DNA from: Mesorhizobium sp. YM1C-6-2
GTDB lineage: Bacteria > Pseudomonadota > Alphaproteobacteria > Rhizobiales > Rhizobiaceae
NCBI RefSeq assembly: GCF_003666685.1
Contig: NZ_RCIZ01000013.1
Span: 1-64,000 of the forward strand
Length of the DNA: 64,000 bases
Direction of reading: 5' to 3'
Positions within the stretch are counted from its first letter, which is position 1; each line of letters opens with the position of its first letter. This document shows, piece by piece, positions 27,519 to 38,831 of the stretch. The position numbers were made by a program, and so were the translations under genes. The notes below the pieces were generated by a model that had not been told where the DNA came from, did not search any database, and worked only from the letters and a program-made list of their open reading frames with translations.

Positions 27519-28889
27519 CTACTCCGCAGCGACCGTGTGCATCTGGTCGGTGTTCTTCTTCAGAAGCTCCGACACCAGGAAAGCCAGCTCGATCGCTTGG
27601 TCCGCGTTGAGGCGCGGGTCGCAATGCGTGTGGTAGCGGTCGTGCAGATCCTCGGCCGTGATGGCGCGGGCGCCGCCGGTACATTCGGTCACGTTCTTGC
27701 CGGTCATCTCGATGTGGATGCCGCCCGGATGCGTGCCCTCGGCGCGGTGCACCTCGAAGAAGGTCTGAACCTCCTTGAGGATGCGGTCGAACGGCCGCGT
27801 CTTGTAGCCTGCCGCCGTGATCGTGTTGCCGTGCATCGGGTCCGACGACCAGACGACGCTGCGCCCTTCCTTCTTCACCGCACGCACCAGCTTTGGCAGG
27901 TGCTCGGCCACCTTGTCGGCGCCAAAGCGGGCAATCAGGGTGAGCCGGCCGGGTTCGTTCTCCGGGTTCAGCTGGTCGATCAGCTGCAGGAGGCCGTCCG
28001 GCGTCAGCGACGGGCCGCATTTCAGACCGAGCGGGTTCTTGATGCCGCGACAGTATTCGACATGCGCATGGTCGGGCTGGCGGGTGCGGTCGCCGATCCA
28101 GATCATGTGGCCCGACGTTGCGTACCAGTCGCCCGAAGTCGAATCGACGCGGGTCAGCGCCTCCTCGTAGCCGAGCAGCAGCGCCTCGTGGCTGGTGTAG
28201 AAGTCGGTCTCGCGCAGCGAGTAGTTGCTCTCCGAGGTGATACCCACCGCCTTCATGAAGTCCATGGTCTCGGTGATGCGGTTGGCCAGCGCCTCGTAAC
28301 GCTCGCCCTGCGGGCTGTCGGAGACGAAGCCGAGCATCCAGCGGTGCACGTTCTCGAGGCTCGCATAGCCGCCCTGCGCGAAGGCGCGCAGCAGGTTGAG
28401 CGTCGCTGCCGACTGCCGGTACGCCATCTCCTGGCGGGCGGGGTCGGGGATACGCGCCTTGGCGTCGAATTCGGTGCCGTTGATGATGTCGCCCCGGTAG
28501 GAGGGGAGCGTCAGGCCATCCTTGGTCTCGTTGTCGGACGAGCGCGGCTTGGCGAACTGGCCGGCGATGCGGCCGACCTTCACCACCGGCTGCGCGCCGG
28601 CGAAAGTCAGCACAACTGCCATCTGCAGGAACACGCGGAAGAAGTCGCGGATGTTGTCGGCGCCGTGCTCGGCGAAGCTCTCGGCGCAGTCGCCGCCCTG
28701 AAGGAGGAATGCGTCACCGGCAGCGACGGTCGCAAGCTGCTTCTTCAGCTTGCGCGCCTCACCTGCAAAAACGAGCGGCGGAAACGTCGCGAGACGAGCC
28801 TCGACATCCTTCAGCGCGGCGGCGTCCGGATAGGCCGGCACCTGCTGAACGGGCATTGCTCTCCACGAATTCGGCGACCACTTCGTCAT
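27519..28889 (-). CDS. Class II 3-deoxy-7-phosphoheptulonate (DAHP) synthase
   Basis: Predicted 456-aa enzyme joining phosphoenolpyruvate and erythrose 4-phosphate, the first step of the shikimate pathway. It is the plant/actinobacterial class II type: [40 protein letters not shown] and [10 protein letters not shown] are all present, including metal and PEP ligands. Length fits (about 450-475 aa). The ATG at 28889 ([10 protein letters not shown]) is chosen; a start 28 residues earlier adds no conserved sequence. A strong terminator follows 20 nt after the stop. Confidence 0.95.
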   Translation of the reverse strand: MTKWSPNSWRAMPVQQVPAYPDAAALKDVEARLATFPPLVFAGEARKLKKQLATVAAGDAFLLQGGDCAESFAEHGADNIRDFFRVFLQMAVVLTFAGAQPVVKVGRIAGQFAKPRSSDNETKDGLTLPSYRGDIINGTEFDAKARIPDPARQEMAYRQSAATLNLLRAFAQGGYASLENVHRWMLGFVSDSPQGERYEALANRITETMDFMKAVGITSESNYSLRETDFYTSHEALLLGYEEALTRVDSTSGDWYATSGHMIWIGDRTRQPDHAHVEYCRGIKNPLGLKCGPSLTPDGLLQLIDQLNPENEPGRLTLIARFGADKVAEHLPKLVRAVKKEGRSVVWSSDPMHGNTITAAGYKTRPFDRILKEVQTFFEVHRAEGTHPGGIHIEMTGKNVTECTGGARAITAEDLHDRYHTHCDPRLNADQAIELAFLVSELLKKNTDQMHTVAAE

Positions 28890-29194
28890 TGTCTCGATCC
28901 AGAATCTTCGGCCGGCGTCTTCATGCGCCGGCTCCCTTTCGCTCCCAATATAGGGGATCGCGGCTCCTACCACGAACCCAAGCTGCTATTCTAGCCCGGA
29001 TTCCCATGGAAATCGAATGGGCGGTGCGCCGTACACCTCCCTCTTGAGGGGAGGTCGGCGAGCAAAGCGAGCCGGGTGGGGTCATTGCGGCAGCCCGAGA
29101 CGCTTCCATGAACGTCGAGCGCCGCCCCCCGCAACACCTCGAATTCGCATGTCTGCCTGCAACGCGTGGAACATAAACGCGCGCCGACAGTTGA
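28890..29194. other. Intergenic region with a palindromic repeat element
   Basis: This 305-nt gap between divergent genes must hold the promoters of the DAHP synthase and the Crp/Fnr-type regulator. Its middle is taken by the hairpin element at 29035-29080. I see no further gene. Confidence 0.4.
29035..29080. repeat. Palindromic intergenic element, rhizobial dispersed repeat type
   Basis: Two adjacent imperfect hairpins are visible. ACCTCCC at 29035-29041 pairs with GGGAGGT at 29049-29055. CGGC at 29057-29060 pairs with GCCG around 29071-29074 across a GAGC-AAA-GCGA core. From memory, sequences of this form (CTCCCC... GGCGAGC AAAGCGAGCC) recur between genes in Mesorhizobium and relatives. 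No second copy was seen in this window. Confidence 0.5.
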
Positions 29195-29926
29195 TTGCGC
29201 ATGGTTCAAACGGCTGCCTTTCTGCGCAGTCTCGAGCGGCGCGACAGTCTCAGCGACGACGAGATCAGGACAATCAGCGAACTTCCCTCGCGGCCAGCGG
29301 TCTTCACCGCGGGCGAGGATATCGTGGTGGAAGGCTCGCGACTGAAAGAGAGCTGCCTCGTGACGTCAGGCTTTGCCGCGCGCAGCCAGTCGCTGCGGTC
29401 GGGCGAGCGGCAGATCACCGCGGTCCATGTGCCCGGCGACTTCGTCGACCTGCACTCGATGCTGCTGAAGGTGATGGACCACAGCGTGGTGGCGCTCGGC
29501 CCCTGCAAGGTCGCCTTCGTCCCGCACGAGGCGATCAGGGTGGTCACCGAAACGAGCCCGCACCTCGCCCGCATGTTCTGGCTCTCCACCGTCATAGACG
29601 GCGCCATCCAGCGCACCTGGATCACCTGCCTCGGCCGCCGTTCGGCTGAGCAGCATCTCGCCCATCTTATCTGCGAGCTCTACGTCCGCCTGGAAGTCGC
29701 CGGCGCCGCGTCGGATTTCATATTCGAGTTCCCCGTCACCCAGGCCCAGCTCGGCGACGTGCTCGGGCTCTCCGTCGTTCACGTGAACCGCAAGCTCCAG
29801 GAGCTGCGCGCCGCGGGACTGGTCGAATGGCGCGACGGCAAGGTGAAGATCCGCGACTTCGAGCGGCTGGCGCAGATGTCGGAATTCGACCCGACCTATC
29901 TCAGCCTCAGGCGTGAATCGCGTTAG
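29195..29926 (+). CDS. Crp/Fnr family transcriptional regulator
   Basis: Predicted 243-aa regulator. The N-terminal cyclic-nucleotide-binding-like beta roll covers about residues 20-140 and the C-terminal winged helix (TQAQLGDVLGLSVVHVNRKLQELR) about 175-225. The Cys cluster of oxygen-sensing Fnr is absent from the N-terminus, and residues needed for cAMP are not evident, so the signal is unknown. The ATG at 29201 two codons later is an equal candidate start. It faces the HU gene tail to tail across a terminator. Confidence 0.88.
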   Translation: MRMVQTAAFLRSLERRDSLSDDEIRTISELPSRPAVFTAGEDIVVEGSRLKESCLVTSGFAARSQSLRSGERQITAVHVPGDFVDLHSMLLKVMDHSVVALGPCKVAFVPHEAIRVVTETSPHLARMFWLSTVIDGAIQRTWITCLGRRSAEQHLAHLICELYVRLEVAGAASDFIFEFPVTQAQLGDVLGLSVVHVNRKLQELRAAGLVEWRDGKVKIRDFERLAQMSEFDPTYLSLRRESR

Positions 29927-29978
29927 CGTCGGCGCCCGGCGCGAGCCGGGCGAACCGCACTTTGAAGTGTGGCACACA

Positions 29979-30008
29979 GAAAAAAGCCGGGTTCTAGCCC
30001 GGCTTCTT
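29979..30008 (-). terminator. Terminator of the HU gene
   Basis: AAGCCGGG (29984-29991) pairs with CCCGGCTT (29998-30005). Read on the minus strand the hairpin ends in TTTTTTC, 25 nt or so after the HU stop at 30032. Confidence 0.8.
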
Positions 30009-30031
30009 CCGTGTCCCAATAGATCAATCGA

Positions 30032-30304
30032 TCAGTTGACCGCGTCTTTGAGTCCCTTGCCGGCCGAGAATTTCGGCACGGTGCGAGCGGGAATCTTCAC
30101 CGCTGCGCCGGTCTGCGGGTTGCGGCCCGTCGAGGCAGCGCGCTTGGAAACCGAGAAGTTGCCGAAGCCGACCAGGCGCACGTCCCCGCCCTTCTTCAAC
30201 TCGCCGGTGATTACGGAGAACACCGCGTCGACCGCAGCCTGCGCCTTCCCCTTCTCGATGCCGGCCTCCTCAGCCACGGCGGCCACCAGTTCGTTCTTGT
30301 TCAT
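30032..30304 (-). CDS. hupB: HU family DNA-binding protein
   Basis: Predicted 90-aa nucleoid protein that binds and bends DNA as a dimer. MNKNELVAAVAEEAG at the N-terminus, GFGNFSV and the arm region GRNPQTGAAVKIPA all fit HU. The ATG at 30304 has AAGGGA upstream; the 13 codons ahead of it are not conserved in the family. It lies downstream of lon on the same strand, the usual lon-hup order, but a terminator between them suggests separate transcripts. Confidence 0.95.
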   Translation of the reverse strand: MNKNELVAAVAEEAGIEKGKAQAAVDAVFSVITGELKKGGDVRLVGFGNFSVSKRAASTGRNPQTGAAVKIPARTVPKFSAGKGLKDAVN

Positions 30305-30429
30305 AGAATTTCCCTTCTCTGAGAAACCGGACGAAAGACTCACTCCGGCAGGAAACGGACTTTAGAAAGAACCGGCTCCGCAACCAAGCGGTAAAAACGA
30401 TAAAAACCTTGGAAATCCGGGCTTTTTTC

Positions 30430-30460
30430 ACAAAAAAGCCGGGCGCGAGGCCCGGCTTTC
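30430..30460 (-). terminator. Terminator of lon
   Basis: AAAGCCGGGC (30435-30444) pairs with GCCCGGCTTT (30450-30459). On the minus strand a TTTTTT run follows directly. It lies 32 nt after the lon stop. Confidence 0.85.
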
Positions 30461-30491
30461 ATGTGCTGCAGCGCAGCAGACGACCAGCGGC

Positions 30492-32906
<2,415 letters not shown>

Positions 32907-33199
32907 TGACTTACCTTTCTTTCGCGGTCGCCTTTAGCCAACCGCGAATCTCATATTAACGGCCACGAACCGTCTCGCCTACCACGCTAACATGATATGT
33001 GGATTGCAGCACGAGATTAAGCCGAAGCCCGATTGTGGTTAATTGGATAGGAAGGCGGCAAAGATCAAGGGCGGGCCGGCGGGGTCGTGCATCCAGCGCA
33101 TGGCTCGGATGCGGCGCGGCTTCCGCAGCCGCGGAAGTCGCCCTAATATGGGAACCCAATTTTAGGAAAGAACGTGCTCAATCAATGGGATCGGCCAGT

Positions 33200-33225
33200 G
33201 TCCTGTTGCATTGGTCCTGTTGCAT
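33200..33225. repeat. Tandem direct repeat upstream of the DUF1513 gene
   Basis: The 12-mer GTCCTGTTGCAT occurs at 33200-33211 and again at 33214-33225, a 14-nt period. It lies 39-64 nt before the start at 33264. Closely spaced identical sites on a promoter often bind a regulator; that use is inferred. Confidence 0.6.
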
Positions 33226-33247
33226 CGGCGGGGAGTTATCTAGCGTG

Positions 33248-33259
33248 ACCAACGTTGGT
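33248..33259. promoter_or_regulatory. Perfect 12-bp palindrome at the DUF1513 start
   Basis: ACCAACGTTGGT is a perfect palindrome ending 4 nt before the ATG at 33264, where a Shine-Dalgarno would be expected but is not seen. It could be an operator or mask the translation start. Confidence 0.45.
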
Positions 33260-33263
33260 AGTC

Positions 33264-34562
33264 ATGTCGGTTGACCGCCGCAGCCTGCTCACCGGCGGCG
33301 CCATTCTGGCCCTTGCCGCAACGGCACCCGCCGAGGCCGCGCCGGCGGCGGCAAACCCCAGCAAGAAGGACCTCGGGAACGTCGCTGTCTACGTGCCCGG
33401 CTATTTCCCCGACAGCGCCTATGCCAACGGCAAGCCGCTTACCGCAAACCGGCGTTTCAACCGCGCGATCAAGGGCCAGCCGGTATACAAGATGCTGACC
33501 CGCGTCGGCTTCGACGGCTCCGTCCGCCAGACCCTGCTGCCTGTCGCGGCTCACGACGTCGAGGTGGCGCCCGACCGCTCGATCGGCGTGCTCTGCTCGA
33601 TGGACGGGGAGCAGCACACCGCCTTCGATCCGGAAACGCTGGAGCTTGCGGCGATCGGCCCCTCGCTCGGCGGCGGCTGGCGCGGCGGCGGCCATGCGGT
33701 CTATCTCGATGGCGGCAAGACCGTCATCCTCTCCGAGCGGGCCCCGTACCTGCCCTATCAGGGCAAGCTCGACCGGCATTACGGCCGGCTCACCATCCGC
33801 GACCCGAAGACGCTGAAGATAACCGAGACCTATTCGACGCACGGCATCGAGCCGCATGACATCAGGCTGACCGCCGACGGCAAATACATCGTGGCGGCGA
33901 ACTACGGCTCGACCGTCTCGGCCAAGACCGGGGCATTCACCATTCCGCGCGACGTCGTGCAGGCCTCGATCACCGTGGTCGAGCTGTCGAGCGGCAAGCT
34001 GGTCGACAAGCGCGTCACCGGCCGCAGCGACACCGAGTTGCGCCACCTCGCCGCCGGCCGGCTCGACCGCATCTTCGCCATCCAGGCGCGCTACGGCAGC
34101 GACCATGACGACGCGCGCCAGCTCAAGGGCGAAAACGTCGCCTATGAAAGCGACGTCACCACCGACCCCGGCTACAATTACATGTCGGCGGCGACCCTGA
34201 AATACGACGCGGCACGCAACCGCCTCACCAGGATGGGCGACGCGAAGTCGATCAGGCTGATGCGGCACGGCCTGTCGATCCGCTACGACGAACGGCACGA
34301 CGAGGCGATCGCGACCTACCCGACGACGCATCACGTGATGGTGTTCGACGGCGCCACCGGCGCGGTGTCCAACATGCTCGACACCCGCACCGTCGGCCTG
34401 CGCTACCCGGCCGGCGTGACCTTCCTGCCTGACGGCAGGCACTACGCCGTCACCGGCCACTGGGAAAACATGTTCGTCTTCGAGCGCGGCACGCACAAGC
34501 TGGTGCGGGAACTCTGCCTCTACCCGGTCTTCTTCGGTCACAGCCACATCACGGCGGCGTAG
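33264..34562 (+). CDS. DUF1513-like exported protein with Tat-type signal
   Basis: Predicted 432-aa exported protein, probably a beta-propeller. The N-terminus MSVDRRSLLTGG plus an Ala-rich stretch looks like a twin-arginine signal. The body has repeated motifs such as SLGGGWRGGGHAVYL, HGIEPHDIRLTADGKYIVAANYG and FLPDGRHYAVTGHW, matching the DUF1513 family. Relatives often sit with imelysin and peroxidase genes in iron-uptake loci; none are present here, so it is an isolated copy and its job is unknown. A TTG at 33255 is in frame but the ATG at 33264 suits the signal peptide better. Confidence 0.82.
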   Translation: MSVDRRSLLTGGAILALAATAPAEAAPAAANPSKKDLGNVAVYVPGYFPDSAYANGKPLTANRRFNRAIKGQPVYKMLTRVGFDGSVRQTLLPVAAHDVEVAPDRSIGVLCSMDGEQHTAFDPETLELAAIGPSLGGGWRGGGHAVYLDGGKTVILSERAPYLPYQGKLDRHYGRLTIRDPKTLKITETYSTHGIEPHDIRLTADGKYIVAANYGSTVSAKTGAFTIPRDVVQASITVVELSSGKLVDKRVTGRSDTELRHLAAGRLDRIFAIQARYGSDHDDARQLKGENVAYESDVTTDPGYNYMSAATLKYDAARNRLTRMGDAKSIRLMRHGLSIRYDERHDEAIATYPTTHHVMVFDGATGAVSNMLDTRTVGLRYPAGVTFLPDGRHYAVTGHWENMFVFERGTHKLVRELCLYPVFFGHSHITAA

Positions 34563-34586
34563 GCGATCCGGTTCGGCTTGCTATCT

Positions 34587-34602
34587 ATACAGAATTTTGT
34601 AT
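34587..34602. promoter_or_regulatory. Probable operator of the HigBA-type locus
   Basis: ATACAGAATTTTGTAT is an inverted repeat with arms ATACA and TGTAT; the outer 14 of 16 positions are symmetrical. It lies in the short AT-rich gap just before the toxin start. Such sites are bound by the HigA antitoxin in autoregulated pairs; the binding here is inferred. Confidence 0.5.
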
Positions 34603-34612
34603 TTTTACGCTG

Positions 34613-34897
34613 GTGGGCAAGCCGGTTATTTTTTGCGGAACCTCGCGCAACGACCTTCGAGCGTTCCCGTCCAGCGCTCGACGCATGGCCGGCTTTCAGA
34701 TCGATCAGGTGCAAGAGGGTCACGATCCCGATGACTGGAAACCGATGTCCTCTATCGGGCCTGGTGTTCGGGAAATTCGCATACGCGACGAAACCGGCAC
34801 GTTCCGAGTGATCTATATCGCGAAGCTCGCAGAGGCTGTGTACGTACTGCATTGTTTTCAGAAAAAGAGCCAGAACCGATATCGATCTGGCTCGTAA
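34613..34897 (+). CDS. HigB/Gp49-type toxin with frameshifted C-terminus
   Basis: As read, a 94-aa protein of the phage-derived Gp49/HigB toxin family (PF05973), ribosome-dependent mRNA interferases. KPVIFCGTSRNDLRAFP, DPDDWKPMSSIGPGVREIRI and FRVIYIAKLAEAVYVLHCFQKK are classic. After FQKKSQ the frame reads NRYRSGS and stops. In the frame one base to the right, 34878-34934 encodes DIDLARKRYHDLQRETAR, the expected C-terminus, ending at a TGA that overlaps the antitoxin ATG. A one-base insertion or two-base deletion near 34872-34878 therefore truncated the toxin. The start is a GTG. Toxin activity may be lost or reduced. Confidence 0.8.
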   Translation: MGKPVIFCGTSRNDLRAFPSSARRMAGFQIDQVQEGHDPDDWKPMSSIGPGVREIRIRDETGTFRVIYIAKLAEAVYVLHCFQKKSQNRYRSGS

Positions 34898-34930
34898 ACG
34901 GTATCACGACTTGCAGAGGGAAACGGCGAG

Positions 34931-35212
34931 ATGACAAGCGAACGTTTTGACAGCGTTTGGGACGCCATCGAGGACGATCCGGCGCAAGCTGAAAATCTCA
35001 AGCTCCGGTCGGCATTGATGACGGCGCTGAGGAACCACATAAAACGGCATGGATTGAGTCAGGCTGAGGCGGCAACCCTGCTCGGTGTGACCCAGCCGCG
35101 CATTTCGGATCTGATGCGCGGAAAGATCGACCTCTTCGGTCTCGATACCCTGGTCAATATGGTTGCAGCGGCCGGGATGCACATCGACCTGAAGATACGG
35201 GACGCGGCATAA
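34931..35212 (+). CDS. HigA-type XRE antitoxin
   Basis: Predicted 93-aa antitoxin with a helix-turn-helix domain (GLSQAEAATLLGVTQPRISDLMRGK, about residues 41-66). This Xre type pairs with Gp49-like HigB toxins. Its start lies 34 nt after the present toxin stop but would overlap the ancestral toxin stop as ATGA, the normal coupling. The antitoxin frame is intact, so it may survive as a repressor or protective gene. Confidence 0.88.
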   Translation: MTSERFDSVWDAIEDDPAQAENLKLRSALMTALRNHIKRHGLSQAEAATLLGVTQPRISDLMRGKIDLFGLDTLVNMVAAAGMHIDLKIRDAA

Positions 35213-35239
35213 ACAAAAACGGCGCCCGAAGGCGCCGTT
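35211..35239 (-). terminator. Terminator of clpX, shared with the antitoxin gene
   Basis: AACGGCGCC (35218-35226) pairs with GGCGCCGTT (35231-35239). On the minus strand the loop is TTCG closed by C-G, an extra-stable tetraloop, and TTTTTG-type U-tract follows. It also lies right after the plus-strand antitoxin stop. Confidence 0.85.
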
Positions 35240-35264
35240 CGCAACTCTTCCGATTGGAAGGCGG

Positions 35265-36542
35265 TCAGGCGCTGACCGGGCCCTTCTTCTCCTTGGTCTC
35301 CGCGTAGATGTAGAGCGGCCGGGCGTTGCCCGAGACCACTTCCTCGGAGATCACCACTTCCTGCACCCCTTCCAGCGCCGGCAGCTCGAACATCGTGTCG
35401 AGCAGGATCGATTCCATGATCGAGCGCAGGCCACGCGCGCCGGTCTTCCGCTCGATCGCGCGCTTGGCGATCGCCGACAGCGCGTTCTCGTGGAAGGTCA
35501 GGTCGACGTTCTCCATCTCGAACAGGCGCTGGTACTGCTTGACCAGCGCATTCTTCGGCTCGGTCAGGATCTGGATCAGCGCCGGCTCGTCGAGGTCCTC
35601 GAGCGTCGCCAGCACCGGCAGACGGCCGACGAATTCGGGGATCAGGCCGAACTTCAGGAGGTCCTCGGGCTCGACCTGGCGGAACAGGTCGCCGGTGCGG
35701 CGGTCCTCAGGCGAAGCCACCGTGGCGCCGAAGCCGATCGACGTCTTGCGGCCGCGATCCGAGATGATCTTGTCCAGCCCGGCGAAGGCGCCGCCGCAGA
35801 TGAACAGGATGTTGGCGGTGTCGACCTGCAGGAACTCCTGCTGCGGGTGCTTCCTGCCGCCCTGCGGGGGCACGGAGGCGACCGTGCCTTCCATGATTTT
35901 CAGCAGCGCCTGCTGCACGCCCTCGCCGCTGACGTCGCGGGTAATCGACGGATTGTCCGACTTGCGGCTGATCTTGTCGATCTCGTCGATGTAGACGATG
36001 CCGCGCTGCGCCCGCTCGACATTGTAGTCGGCAGACTGGAGCAGCTTCAGGATGATGTTCTCGACATCCTCGCCGACATAGCCCGCCTCGGTCAGCGTCG
36101 TGGCGTCGGCCATGGTGAAGGGCACGTCGATGATGCGCGCGAGCGTCTGCGCAAGCAGCGTCTTGCCGCAGCCGGTCGGGCCGATCAGCAGGATGTTCGA
36201 CTTCGCCAGTTCGACGTCGTTGTTCTTCCCGGCATGCGCCAGGCGCTTGTAGTGGTTGTGCACGGCGACCGACAGCACGCGCTTTGCGTAGGGCTGGCCG
36301 ATCACGTAGTCGTCGAGGACCGTCAGGATCTCCTGCGGGGTCGGCACGCCGTCGCGCGCCACCTTCATCGAGGTCTTGTTCTCCTCGCGGATGATGTCCA
36401 TGCACAGTTCGACGCATTCGTCGCAGATGAACACCGTCGGGCCGGCGATCAGCTTGCGCACTTCATGCTGGCTTTTGCCGCAGAACGAGCAGTAGAGCGT
36501 GTTCTTGGAGTCGCCGCCGCTGCTGTTGCCGACCTTGCTCAT
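35265..36542 (-). CDS. clpX: ClpX, ATPase subunit of ClpXP protease
   Basis: Predicted 425-aa AAA+ unfoldase that feeds substrates to ClpP. The N-terminal zinc domain has four Cys in CSFCGK and CDECVELC; Walker A is GPTGCGKT, Walker [11 protein letters not shown] and the ClpP-docking IGF loop is KTSIGFGA. Length is standard. It lies downstream of clpP with a 302-nt gap, so it probably has its own promoter as well. Confidence 0.97.
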   Translation of the reverse strand: MSKVGNSSGGDSKNTLYCSFCGKSQHEVRKLIAGPTVFICDECVELCMDIIREENKTSMKVARDGVPTPQEILTVLDDYVIGQPYAKRVLSVAVHNHYKRLAHAGKNNDVELAKSNILLIGPTGCGKTLLAQTLARIIDVPFTMADATTLTEAGYVGEDVENIILKLLQSADYNVERAQRGIVYIDEIDKISRKSDNPSITRDVSGEGVQQALLKIMEGTVASVPPQGGRKHPQQEFLQVDTANILFICGGAFAGLDKIISDRGRKTSIGFGATVASPEDRRTGDLFRQVEPEDLLKFGLIPEFVGRLPVLATLEDLDEPALIQILTEPKNALVKQYQRLFEMENVDLTFHENALSAIAKRAIERKTGARGLRSIMESILLDTMFELPALEGVQEVVISEEVVSGNARPLYIYAETKEKKGPVSA

Positions 36543-36844
36543 CGTGTCCTGGTCCTTTCCGTGACGTCGTCCGTTAAAGCGTGGCGACGCCCTTCATGCG
36601 ATATATGGCGGATACCCCGCCTTTGCCAGCAGCCTGGTCACGCACGCCTCCCCGATCGACGAGACACACCCCGCGAAGACGTGACAGCGATTCGCGGCCA
36701 CCCGCCCGAAAGCTAAGCCGCCGAAAATCAATTTAGGCTTAACGTAGGCGGTGGCGCCAGCCGAGGAAACAGCTAATTGTGTCCGAAATGCCGCAGAGCA
36801 CGTCAAAAATGCGTCATTCCACCACCTGCCGCGGCGTCATGTGA
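36543..36844. other. clpP-clpX intergenic region
   Basis: This 302-nt gap on the minus strand separates clpP from clpX. AGGA near the clpX start serves as its ribosome site. No clear hairpin terminator, promoter pair or small gene was seen. Confidence 0.4.
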
Positions 36845-37477
36845 TCAGCCGGCCGCTGCCGTCTCCATGGCTTCGCGCGAGGTGATGACCTTGTCGATCA
36901 GGCCGAAATCGCGTGCCTCCTCGGCAGTCATGAAGTGGTCGCGGTCCAGCGTCTTCTCGATCGTCTCGTAGTCCTTGCCGGTGTGCTTGACATAGACCTC
37001 GTTGAGGCGCCGCTTCAGCTTGATGATGTCCTGCGCATGGCGCTCGATGTCGGATGCCTGGCCCTGGAAGCCGCCGGAAGGCTGATGCACCATGATGCGG
37101 GCGTTCGGGGTCGCAAAGCGCATGTCCTTGTGGCCGGCCGTCAGCAGCAGCGAGCCCATAGAGGCCGCCTGGCCGGTGCACAGCGTCGAGACCGCCGGCT
37201 TGATGAACTGCATGGTGTCGTAGATCGCCATGCCTGACGTCACCACGCCGCCGGGCGAATTGATGTAGAGGTTGATCTCTTTCTTCGGGTTCTCCGCCTC
37301 GAGGAAGAGAAGCTGGGCGCAAACCAACGTCGCCATGCCGTCCTCGACCGGGCCGGTGATGAAGATGATGCGCTCCTTCAGGAGGCGCGAGAAGATGTCG
37401 TAGGCGCGTTCGCCGCGGTTCGTCTGCTCGACCACCATCGGCACGAGGTTCATGTAGGTTTCGACGGGGTCTCTCAT
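36845..37477 (-). CDS. clpP: ClpP, proteolytic subunit of Clp protease
   Basis: Predicted 210-aa serine protease subunit of the tetradecameric ClpP barrel. The triad is Ser106 (GQAASMGS), His131 (VHQPSGG) and Asp180. The start at 37477 ([10 protein letters not shown]) has AAGGGA upstream; the longer frame adds 35 unconserved residues. ClpX downstream is its partner. Confidence 0.96.
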   Translation of the reverse strand: MRDPVETYMNLVPMVVEQTNRGERAYDIFSRLLKERIIFITGPVEDGMATLVCAQLLFLEAENPKKEINLYINSPGGVVTSGMAIYDTMQFIKPAVSTLCTGQAASMGSLLLTAGHKDMRFATPNARIMVHQPSGGFQGQASDIERHAQDIIKLKRRLNEVYVKHTGKDYETIEKTLDRDHFMTAEEARDFGLIDKVITSREAMETAAAG

Positions 37478-37644
37478 CGCTGTCCCTTCAGGCTGGGATT
37501 CCGGCGCCCGGAGATGCAATGGGGCAGAATCGGTTCTTTGGCGTTGGTTTCGTAGATAGGATGCGCCCTCTGCCTTGTGCAAGGCCGACCTTGCGCTAAC
37601 GTTACCGCCGCGCCCTCGTCATCCTGACACAAGCTGCCGTGGCA

Positions 37645-38751
37645 TCACGCGGTTTCGGCGCGCAGCCAGCTTTTCAGCCCGGCAATGTCGCCGTCGCCGA
37701 CCGCCGCCGCGACCCGCCGACCGACCGCAGCGCCGAACTTGTAGCCATGGCCGGAGCAGGCCGACACCACCAGCGCCCTGCCCTTCTCATGCGCGAAAAA
37801 GCGCTCGTCATCGGTGAAGGTGTAGGCGCAGGTGACGACCTCGGTGATGAGATATTCCTGGATGCGGGCGATCGGCGGCGAGAACAGGTTGCGGATCGCC
37901 TCGCCTTCGCCCTCCACCGGCTGCCGGTTCCAGTCGGCGTCGCTGGTCGGCACCTTGTGCAGGCCCGAGCCGAACTTCATCCCGGCGCCGCCGGATGGCG
38001 GGACGATGTAGCCGTCGGTCTTGCCGCCGACGTCGAGGATGACGGGCGCCGCCTCCCAGGCCGCCTGCAGGTCGGCGGGCGGCTCAACATAGGCGAGCGC
38101 GGTCCGGTAGGTCTTCAGCTCGCCCGACAACTCCGGGAAAAGTTTCAGCACCCAGGCGCCGGCAGCGATGATCACGCGATCGCCCTCCAGGGTCTCGCCG
38201 GTTTCGAGCCCGACACGGCCCTCGTCGGCATCGATCGAGACGACCTTGCTGCCGATGTAGACGTTCGCGCCGCTCCTGCGCAGCCAGTCGGCGAGCCCCG
38301 CGGCGATCCGGCGGCAGTGGAGCGCCCCGCCGTCGGCCGAGAAATAGGCATAGCGAAAGCTGCCCGGTTCAAGGAAGGGCCAGCGCTTCACGGCGTCGGC
38401 GGGATCCAATATGTCGATCGGCCAGCCGCCGGCCTCCATGCCCTCGCGATACTCTTCCGCCTCGTCGCCCGGCTCGCGCGAGACACAGATGAAGCCTCTG
38501 GGATCGAGATGGCTTTGGCCGAGGTCGCCCCACATTTCCGACCACGCGTCATAGGCCTCGGTGATCAGCCCGCCATAGCCGGTCGAGGCTCGGTAGGCGC
38601 GGCGGATGATGCGGTGATGGTCGCCGGACGCGGCGAGCGGATTGGGGATGGTCGCGCCCTGCTCCAGGAGCGTCACGGCATGCCCTGCCTTGACCAGCGA
38701 CCAGGCAGTCGACAGGCCGGCGATGCCTGCGCCAACGACGATGATGTTCAT
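37645..38751 (-). CDS. FAD-dependent oxidoreductase (DAO, sarcosine oxidase/MTOX-like)
   Basis: Predicted 368-aa flavoenzyme of the D-amino-acid oxidase superfamily, nearest in look to monomeric sarcosine oxidase and N-methyltryptophan oxidase. The FAD fold starts IIVVGAGIAGLSTAW. Cys in VTCAYTFTDDERF corresponds to the residue that binds FAD covalently in MSOX, and CSGHGYKFG matches the C-terminal FAD motif. Substrate is probably an N-methylated or secondary amine. It is divergent from the P450 gene with 80 nt between starts, so the two may be co-regulated. Confidence 0.87.
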   Translation of the reverse strand: MNIIVVGAGIAGLSTAWSLVKAGHAVTLLEQGATIPNPLAASGDHHRIIRRAYRASTGYGGLITEAYDAWSEMWGDLGQSHLDPRGFICVSREPGDEAEEYREGMEAGGWPIDILDPADAVKRWPFLEPGSFRYAYFSADGGALHCRRIAAGLADWLRRSGANVYIGSKVVSIDADEGRVGLETGETLEGDRVIIAAGAWVLKLFPELSGELKTYRTALAYVEPPADLQAAWEAAPVILDVGGKTDGYIVPPSGGAGMKFGSGLHKVPTSDADWNRQPVEGEGEAIRNLFSPPIARIQEYLITEVVTCAYTFTDDERFFAHEKGRALVVSACSGHGYKFGAAVGRRVAAAVGDGDIAGLKSWLRAETA

Positions 38752-38831
38752 GAAGCCTCGTGATGGAGCAATATGCGTTGGCGAACAATAGGCACTGGTC
38801 CGGGCTTGGCAAGGCGGGTTAATGATCCGCC

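Larger units (their letters stand above)
32907..33263. other. Divergent intergenic region between lon and the DUF1513 gene
   Basis: This 357-nt gap holds the minus-strand lon promoter, which I cannot pin down, and near its right end two repeat features (33200-33225 and 33248-33259). No gene is evident. Confidence 0.5.
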
